From Streptomyces sp. TSRI0107 (GTDB taxonomy: Bacteria > Actinomycetota > Actinomycetes > Streptomycetales > Streptomycetaceae), in NCBI RefSeq assembly GCF_001905845.1, contig NZ_LIVZ01000009.1:1-64000 (forward strand): a stretch of DNA of 64,000 nucleotides, in the 5' to 3' direction. Under the pieces are notes generated by a model that was not told the origin of the DNA, did not search any database, and was given only the letters and a program-made list of their open reading frames with translations. Positions 54,629 to 64,000 of this stretch are shown piece after piece. How positions within the stretch are numbered: the stretch's first letter is position 1; every line of letters begins with the position of its first letter. The position numbers and the translations under genes were made by a program.

Positions 54629-55261
54629 TTATTCGCGTACGGCGATCCCGTCCAGCACCATCGACAGGTACTGCCGGGCGATCTCCTCCGGGCTGTGCCG
54701 TCCGCCCGGCCGGTACCAGGACGCGGCGACCCACACCGTGTCGCGCACGAACCGGTAGGTGAGCCGGACGTCGAGGTCGGCCCGGAACACCTCGGCGGCG
54801 ACCCCGCGCTCCAGGGTCGCGAGCCACGCCTTCTCGAACCGGCGCTGGGACTCGGCGAGGAACGCGAACCGCTCCTGCGCCGCCAGCTGCCTGTTCTCCT
54901 TCTGGTAGATCGCGACGGCCGCGCGGTGCCGGTCGATCTCCCGGAACGACTCGGTGACCAGCGCCTCCAGCGTCTCGCGCGGCCCCAGACCGGCTTCCAG
55001 GACGGCGTCGTAGCCGCTCCACAGCTCGTCGAGGAAGCCGCGCAGGATCTCCTCCAGCATCGACTCCTTGGAGTCGAAGTGGTAGTAGAGACTGCCCGCG
55101 AGCATGCCCGCGTGGTCCGCGATCCTGCGTACGGTGGTGGCGTTGTAGCCCTGCTCGGCGAAGACCTCGGCGGCGATGCCGAGGAGTTCGCGACGGCGGG
55201 CCGGGGCGGCGCTGGCCGCGGGCTTCGCGACGGTCACCTGGGGCGGCTTCTTGGTCGGCAC
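54629..55261 (-). CDS. TetR-family repressor, KstR2-like
   Basis: Encodes 210 residues from the GTG at 55261. The TetR helix-turn-helix is RRRELLGIAAEVFAEQGYN through ATTVRRIADHAGMLAGSLYY, about residues 22-72. The C-terminal part (YRFVRDTVWVAASWYRPGG, QYLSMVLDGI) closely resembles what I remember of M. tuberculosis KstR2, which binds a HIP-CoA ligand and controls late cholesterol catabolism. It lies between the thiolase and the truncated SDR, all on the minus strand. I found no AnCAAGnnCTTGnT box nearby; any such box may have been lost with the deletion upstream of the SDR. Confidence 0.85.
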   Translation of the reverse strand: MPTKKPPQVTVAKPAASAAPARRRELLGIAAEVFAEQGYNATTVRRIADHAGMLAGSLYYHFDSKESMLEEILRGFLDELWSGYDAVLEAGLGPRETLEALVTESFREIDRHRAAVAIYQKENRQLAAQERFAFLAESQRRFEKAWLATLERGVAAEVFRADLDVRLTYRFVRDTVWVAASWYRPGGRHSPEEIARQYLSMVLDGIAVRE

Positions 55262-55290
55262 GGGTCCATTGTGGTCGTAGGGAGACACCC

Positions 55291-55728
55291 CTAGGGGTGC
55301 CGGCTGCTGACGGAGACGACCTCGCCGGTCATGTACGACGCGTAGCCGGACGCCAGGAAGACGATCACGTTGGCCACCTCCCAGGGCTCCGCGTACCGTC
55401 CGAACGCCTCCCGCGCGGTCAGTCCCGCGAGCAGTTCCGGGGTCGTCACCTTCACCAGGTGCGGGTGCATGGCGAGGCTCGGCGCGACCGCGTTGACCCG
55501 CACCCCGTACTCCGCCGCCTCCATCGCCGCGCACCGCGTCAGCGCCATCACGCCGGCCTTCGCGGCGGCGTAGTGGGCCTGGCCTGCCTGGGCGCGCCAG
55601 CCGGCGACGGAGGCGTTGTTGACGATCACCCCGCCCCGGCCGTCCGCGCGGAAGTGCCCGAGGGCCGCCCGCACGCACCGGAACGTGCCGTTCAGCGTCA
55701 CGTCGAGGACGGTCGCCCACTGGTGCCT
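55291..55728 (-). pseudogene. Short-chain dehydrogenase (IpdF/FabG-like), 5' truncated
   Basis: About 145 codons survive, starting at HQWATVLDVTLNGTF. The catalytic Ser/Tyr/Lys region is present (VNNASVAGW, then HYAAAKAGVMAL) and the end reads GEVVSVSSRHP. The whole nucleotide-binding first half (about 110 residues with the GxxxGxG loop) is missing; at about 55725-55732 the sequence passes directly into an aldo/keto reductase on the opposite strand. The stop TAG sits in a CTAG. In M. tuberculosis the ipdF gene holds the same place beside kstR2. Confidence 0.78.
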
Positions 55729-55730
55729 CG

Positions 55731-56415
55731 GGGTGCCCCTGTTCGACACCGCCGACGCCTACGCCCTCGGCGCGAACGAGGAGTTGCTGGCCGAGGCGCT
55801 GCGCCCGCACCGCGACGACGTGGTGATCGCGACCAAGGCGGGCGTGCTGCGGCCCAGCCCCACCGAGTGGGTCGCCCACGGCCATCCCGCCTATCTGCGG
55901 CAGCAGGCGGAGCTGAGCCTGCGCCGGCTGGGCACCGACCGCCTCGACCTCCTGTACCTGCACCGCGTCGACCCCGACTACCCGCTCGCCGACCAGATCG
56001 GCGCGCTCCGCCGGCTCCAGGAGGAGGGCAAGGTCCGGCACATCGGTCTGTCCGAGGTGTCGGTGGCCCAGATCGAGGCGGCGTCCGAGATCGCGCCGAT
56101 CGCGGCCGTGCAGAACGTGTACAACCTCGCCGAGCGCGGCCACGACCCGGTGGTCGACCACACCGCGAGGCGGGGCATCGCCTTCGTGCCGTACTTCCCG
56201 ATCGCCATGGGCGAGCACGCGGCGGACGGGAGCCCGGTCGCCGCCGTCGCGGACGAGCTGGGCGCCACCCGCTCGCAGACCGCGCTGGCGTGGCTGCTGC
56301 ACCGCGCGCCGAACGTGGTGCCCATCCCCGGCACGTCGTCGCCGCAGCACCTCGCGGAGAACCCGGGGCGCTCGGCGTCACCCTCACCGAGGAGCAGTTC
56401 GAGCGGATCTCGTGA
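55731..56415 (+). pseudogene. Aldo/keto reductase, 5' truncated and frameshifted
   Basis: The readable sequence starts LFDTADAYALGANEELLAEAL and runs through VIATKAGVLRPSP, LGTDRLDLLYLHRVDPDYP, HIGLSEVSV and VPIPGTSSPQHLAEN, that is, an aldo/keto reductase without its first 45-50 residues (first strand and the initial NADPH/substrate segments). Near 56364 the frame slips by one base: the expected ending GALGVTLTEEQFERIS is read only in the next frame, consistent with loss of one G in a CCCGGGG stretch. Two independent lesions make a functional product unlikely. Confidence 0.78.
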
Positions 56416-56419
56416 GCGG

Positions 56420-57142
56420 CTACGGCCGTACGATCCCCTGGGCCCGGGCGGCCGTCAGCCACGCCGGGAACTCGCCCACCAGGCGGTCGTACAGCTCCGC
56501 GTCGGACACCGCCCGCGGGTCCTCCCCCGCGTGGAAGAACCCGGCGTTGTCCACCGTCCGCTTGGCGGGCACCGGCAGTTCGTCCAGCTTGCGCAGGAAC
56601 TCGAACTGCCGGCTGCCCGGGTCGCCGAAGCCGATGAACTGCCAGAACAGCGGCAGCCGGGAAGCCTTGCACAGGAACCGCTCGGCGGCGAACTTGTTGA
56701 TCGGGCCGCCGTCGGTCTGGAAGAAGACCAGGGCGGGGTCGGTGACGCCGCTGTCGAGGTAGTGGTCGATGACGGCGTCCATCGCCAGGTGGTAGCTGGT
56801 CTTGCCCATGTGGCCGAGCCCGGCCACGATCCGCTCGATCCGCCCCTGGTGGCCGTCGAGCGCGATGTCGGTGACGGCGTCGACGTCCGTGGAGAAGAAG
56901 AACACCGGCACCCGGCCGTCGTCGTCGAGGTGGGCGGAGAGCCCGAGCACCCGGTCGGCGAGCGCCTGCACGGTGCCGTCCTTGTAGTACGGCCTCATGG
57001 ACCCGGAGTAGTCGACGACGAGGTACACGGCGGCCCGCTGCCCGTCCAGTCCGTGCCTGGCGAGCGAGACCCCGGCGCTCTTGTACAGGTTCACCAGCGC
57101 GGGCGCGGTCTCCCGCACCTTGCTCAGACTGATCGCCGCCAT
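56420..57142 (-). CDS. von Willebrand factor A domain protein (TerY/TerF-like)
   Basis: Encodes 240 residues. The MIDAS metal site DYSGS is in YLVVDYSGSMRPYYKDG (about residues 41-57), with the later Thr in GHMGKTSYHLAMDAV and Asp in FFQTDGGPINKFA. Such vWA proteins occur with tellurite-resistance/TerD-type stress systems and in other complexes; no ter gene is in the window. The ATG at 57142 has AAGGGGG upstream. Its stop is 4 bp from the end of the decayed aldo/keto reductase. Confidence 0.85.
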   Translation of the reverse strand: MAAISLSKVRETAPALVNLYKSAGVSLARHGLDGQRAAVYLVVDYSGSMRPYYKDGTVQALADRVLGLSAHLDDDGRVPVFFFSTDVDAVTDIALDGHQGRIERIVAGLGHMGKTSYHLAMDAVIDHYLDSGVTDPALVFFQTDGGPINKFAAERFLCKASRLPLFWQFIGFGDPGSRQFEFLRKLDELPVPAKRTVDNAGFFHAGEDPRAVSDAELYDRLVGEFPAWLTAARAQGIVRP

Positions 57143-57304
57143 ACCGCACCGCCCCCTTGTGATCACCGCTCCCCGGCCCGCCGAGCGTACGGCAACCGGG
57201 GCCTCGCGGGCCCCACCTTCCCCTTCTGCCACCGGCGTTCGTTATTTTGTTCGCCGCCGTCCCCACCGGCTCAGTCCGTCCCCCAGCCCCCAGAGGAGCC
57301 GGCC

Positions 57305-58222
57305 GTGGAACCCGAGTCCACCGTCACGACCTGTTACCGCCATCCCAAGGTGGAGTGCCACGTCCGCTGTGTCCGCTGCGACCGGTACATCTGCCCGGAC
57401 TGCATGCGCGAGGCCGCCGTCGGCCACCAGTGCCCGGAGTGCGTGAAGGAGGGCGCCCGGTCCGTCCGGCAGGCCCGGACGGTCGTCGGCGGCAGGATCT
57501 CGGGCACGCCCGTGGTGACGTACGTCCTGATCGGGCTGAACGTGCTGGCCTACCTGCTGCAGCTGGTGTTCCCGGACTTCCAGGACCGGTTCGCGATGCT
57601 CGGCGCCCGGCTGGTGGGACCGGACGACGTCCACTACGTCTACCAGGGCTCCTACTTCGGCATCTACCACGCGGAGGGCCTGGTCGCCGGGGAGTGGGAG
57701 CGGCTGGTCACCAGCGGGTTCCTGCATCTGATGCCCACCGAGGGCACCTTCGGGCTCGCGCACATCGTGATGAACATGCTCGCCCTGTGGCACCTCGGGC
57801 GGATCCTGGAGACCCAGCTCGGCCGGGCCCGCTACCTCGCCCTCTACCTGCTGGCGATCCTCGGCGGATCGGTCGCCGAACTGCTGCTCGCCGAGCCGTC
57901 GGCCGTCTTCGTCGGCGCCTCCGGCGGCCTCTTCGGCCTGGGCGCCGCCTACTACGTCATGGCCCGGCGCTTCGGCGGTGACATGGCCACCGTCAACCGG
58001 GACACCGCCGTGCTGCTGGTCTGGCTGCTGATCTCGGCGGGCGTCACCTCATGGCAGGGCCACCTCGGTGGCCTGCTCGCGGGCGGCGCGGTGACGGCGG
58101 CGTACGCCCTCGTGCCCCGGGGGCCGCGCCGCACCCTCGTGCAGACCGCGGCCTGCGCGGGACTGCTGGTGCTGCTCCTGCTGCTGGCGTACGCGAAGGT
58201 CTCCCAGATGAAGGGAATGTGA
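57305..58222 (+). CDS. Rhomboid-family intramembrane serine protease with N-terminal zinc finger
   Basis: Encodes 305 residues from the GTG at 57305 with GAGGAG upstream. The N-terminus (about residues 8-50) has a Cys/His cluster, CYRHPKVECHVRCVRCDRY and CPDCMREAAVGHQCPEC, like a B-box zinc finger. Six hydrophobic segments follow. The catalytic Ser is in VFVGASGGLFGLGAAYY and the His in WQGHLGGLLAGG; LAHIVMNMLALWHLG is the family loop with HxxxN. It cleaves membrane-embedded substrates, which are unknown here. A terminator shared with gltD follows. Confidence 0.92.
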   Translation: MEPESTVTTCYRHPKVECHVRCVRCDRYICPDCMREAAVGHQCPECVKEGARSVRQARTVVGGRISGTPVVTYVLIGLNVLAYLLQLVFPDFQDRFAMLGARLVGPDDVHYVYQGSYFGIYHAEGLVAGEWERLVTSGFLHLMPTEGTFGLAHIVMNMLALWHLGRILETQLGRARYLALYLLAILGGSVAELLLAEPSAVFVGASGGLFGLGAAYYVMARRFGGDMATVNRDTAVLLVWLLISAGVTSWQGHLGGLLAGGAVTAAYALVPRGPRRTLVQTAACAGLLVLLLLLAYAKVSQMKGM

Positions 58223-58244
58223 AACCGGGCGCGCACAAAGGCGG

Positions 58245-58289
58245 CGGCGCCTGCCCATCGTCCGGTCGGGGACTGTCGGGCAGGCGCCG
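58245..58289. terminator. Bidirectional terminator between the rhomboid gene and gltD
   Basis: Twelve-bp perfect stem (58245-58256 with 58278-58289) around a 21-nt loop, between two convergent genes; followed rightward by TCTGT. Confidence 0.75.
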
Positions 58290-58334
58290 TCTGTGTTCCG
58301 TACGCCTTTGTACGGGACGTTCTGTGGTGGACCG

Positions 58335-59787
58335 TCAGACGGTCAGGGCGCGGTCCGTCGGGCGGATCGGGGCCGGCAGGTCGCTGGCACCGGTCAGGAA
58401 CCGGTCCACGCCGCGGGCGGCCGAGCGGCCCTCGGCGATCGCCCACACGATGAGCGACTGGCCGCGGCCCGCGTCACCGGCGACGAAGACACCCGGGACG
58501 TTGGTCTGGAAGTCGGCGTCGCGAGCGATGTTACCGCGCTCGTCGAGGTCCAGGCCGAACTGCTCGACCAGACCGTTCTCCCGGTCCGTGCCCGTGAAGC
58601 CCATCGCCAACGTCACCAGCTGGGCGGGGATCTTGCGCTCGGTGCCCGGCTTCTGGGTCAGCTTGCCGTCGACGAACTCGACCTCGACCAGGTGCAGCCA
58701 CTGGACGTTGCCGTCCTCGTCGCCCTCGAAGTGGGTGGTGGAGACGGAGTAGACCCGCTCGCCGCCCTCCTCGTGCGCGGACGTGACCTTGTAGAGCATC
58801 GGGAAGGTCGGCCACGGCTGGTTCGCGTTCCGCTCCTCGCCCGGCCGCGGCATGATCTCCAGCTGCGTGACGGAGGCCGCGCCCTGGCGGTGGGCGGTGC
58901 CGACGCAGTCCGCGCCGGTGTCGCCGCCGCCGATGACCACGACGTGCTTGCCCTCGGCCGAGACCGGGGTGGTGACGTAGTCACCCTCCTGGACCTTGTT
59001 GGCCAGCGGCAGGTACTCCATCGCCTGGTAGACGCCCTTGAGCTCGCGCCCCGGCACCGGCAGGTCGCGCGCGGTCGTCGCGCCGACGGCCAGGACCACC
59101 GCGTCGTACCGCTTCTTCAGGTCGGTCGCCTTGAGGTCGCGGCCGATCTCGACGCCGGTACGGAAGCGGGTGCCCTCCGCGCGCATCTGCTCGATACGGC
59201 GGTTGATGTGCCGCTTCTCCATCTTGAACTCGGGGATGCCGTAGCGGAGGAGGCCTCCGACGCGGTCCGCGCGCTCGTAGACGGCGACGGTGTGGCCGGC
59301 GCGGGTCAGCTGCTGGGCGGCGGCCAGACCGGCCGGGCCCGAGCCGACGACGGCGACGGTCTTGCCGGACAGCCGCTCCGGGATCTGCGGGGCGACGTCA
59401 CCGGTCTCCCACGCCTTGTCGATGATCGAGACCTCGACGTTCTTGATGGTGACCGCCGGCTGGTTGATGCCCAGCACACACGCCGACTCACAGGGAGCGG
59501 GGCACAGACGGCCCGTGAACTCCGGGAAGTTGTTCGTCGCGTGCAGCCGCTCGGAGGCGGCGCCCCAGTCCTCGCGGTAGGCGTAGTCGTTCCACTCGGG
59601 GATCAGGTTCCCCAGCGGACAGCCGTTGTGGCAGAACGGGATGCCGCAGTCCATGCACCGGCTGGCCTGCTTGCTGATGATCGGCAGCAGCGAGCCGGGG
59701 ACGTAGACCTCGTTCCAGTCCCTGACGCGCTCCTCGACGGGGCGGGACTTGGCGACCTCGCGGCCGTGGTTCAGAAAGCCCTTCGGG

Positions 59788-59795
<8 letters not shown>
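58335..59795 (-). CDS. gltD: Glutamate synthase (NADPH), small subunit
   Basis: Encodes 486 residues. It passes electrons from NADPH through FAD and [4Fe-4S] clusters to GltB. Cysteine clusters CMDCGIPFCHNGCPLGN and CPAPCESACVLGI lie in the first 110 residues; FAD binding is at AVVGSGPAGLAAAQQL and NADPH binding at VVIGGGDTGADCVGTA. The ATG at 59795 overlaps the gltB stop (8-bp overlap), so the subunits are translationally coupled. Confidence 0.96.

Positions 59796-64000
<4,205 letters not shown>

Noticed and set aside
55280..55305. Third MITE end at the CCCCTAGGGG palindrome near the SDR stop
   Set aside because: No matching inverted end or shared internal blocks were found within a few hundred bases.

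Overview
The window is very GC-rich, uses GTG and TTG starts freely, and carries Streptomyces-type genes: a four-S1-domain RpsA, a PdtaR-type ANTAR regulator, a desferrioxamine-type DesA/DesB-like pair, DUF4184, and PolA of about 908 residues. I read it as a Streptomyces chromosome. The first half (about 1-33 kb) has the look of conserved core. The second half is more accessory and shows gene decay.

1-8 kb, mostly minus strand: proline iminopeptidase, family-5 uracil-DNA glycosylase, an S4 RNA-binding protein, a methyltransferase, a small membrane protein, a TPR protein, coaE, a PAC2-family protein and rpsA, which has a readable promoter and a long leader. 8-15.5 kb: a methyltransferase with no ordinary start codon, hrpB, a decayed DUF3068 gene, a 44-codon membrane-peptide gene, a secreted lytic transglycosylase, a DUF4184 membrane protein and a small hypothetical. 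15.6-28 kb: a MITE abutting the polA stop codon, polA, an FdhF/YdeP-type molybdopterin oxidoreductase, a thioesterase and a complete livKHMGF branched-chain amino acid ABC operon. 28-33 kb: pdtaR, an atypical tRNA with anticodon CAA, pyruvate kinase, a SIMPL-domain protein and a Tat-exported 5'-nucleotidase.

33-42 kb: a translationally coupled decarboxylase/N-hydroxylase pair resembling DesA/DesB but without DesC or DesD, an NmrA-like protein, a second MITE at the pepN stop codon, pepN, chorismate mutase, a GNAT enzyme, a secreted trypsin-like protease and a HExxH protein with a zinc ribbon. 42.8-52.8 kb is a polysaccharide-use locus: exported PL8 lyase, DeoR/LacI-type regulator, GH35 glycosidase, sugar ABC importer (binding protein plus two permeases) and a 2-hydroxyacid dehydrogenase, with candidate operators in both AT-rich control regions.

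52.9-56.4 kb is the most striking part. A 5'-truncated nitronate-monooxygenase-like gene, an intact thiolase, an intact KstR2-like TetR repressor and a 5'-truncated SDR keep the gene order and orientations of the ipdC / fadA6-kstR2-ipdF core of actinobacterial steroid C/D-ring catabolism, with both ends broken. The SDR stump is fused head-to-head to an aldo/keto reductase that lost its own 5' end and also carries a frameshift. One deletion spanning the divergent promoter region would explain both stumps. The window closes with a vWA protein, a zinc-finger rhomboid protease, gltD and most of gltB, which runs off the right edge.
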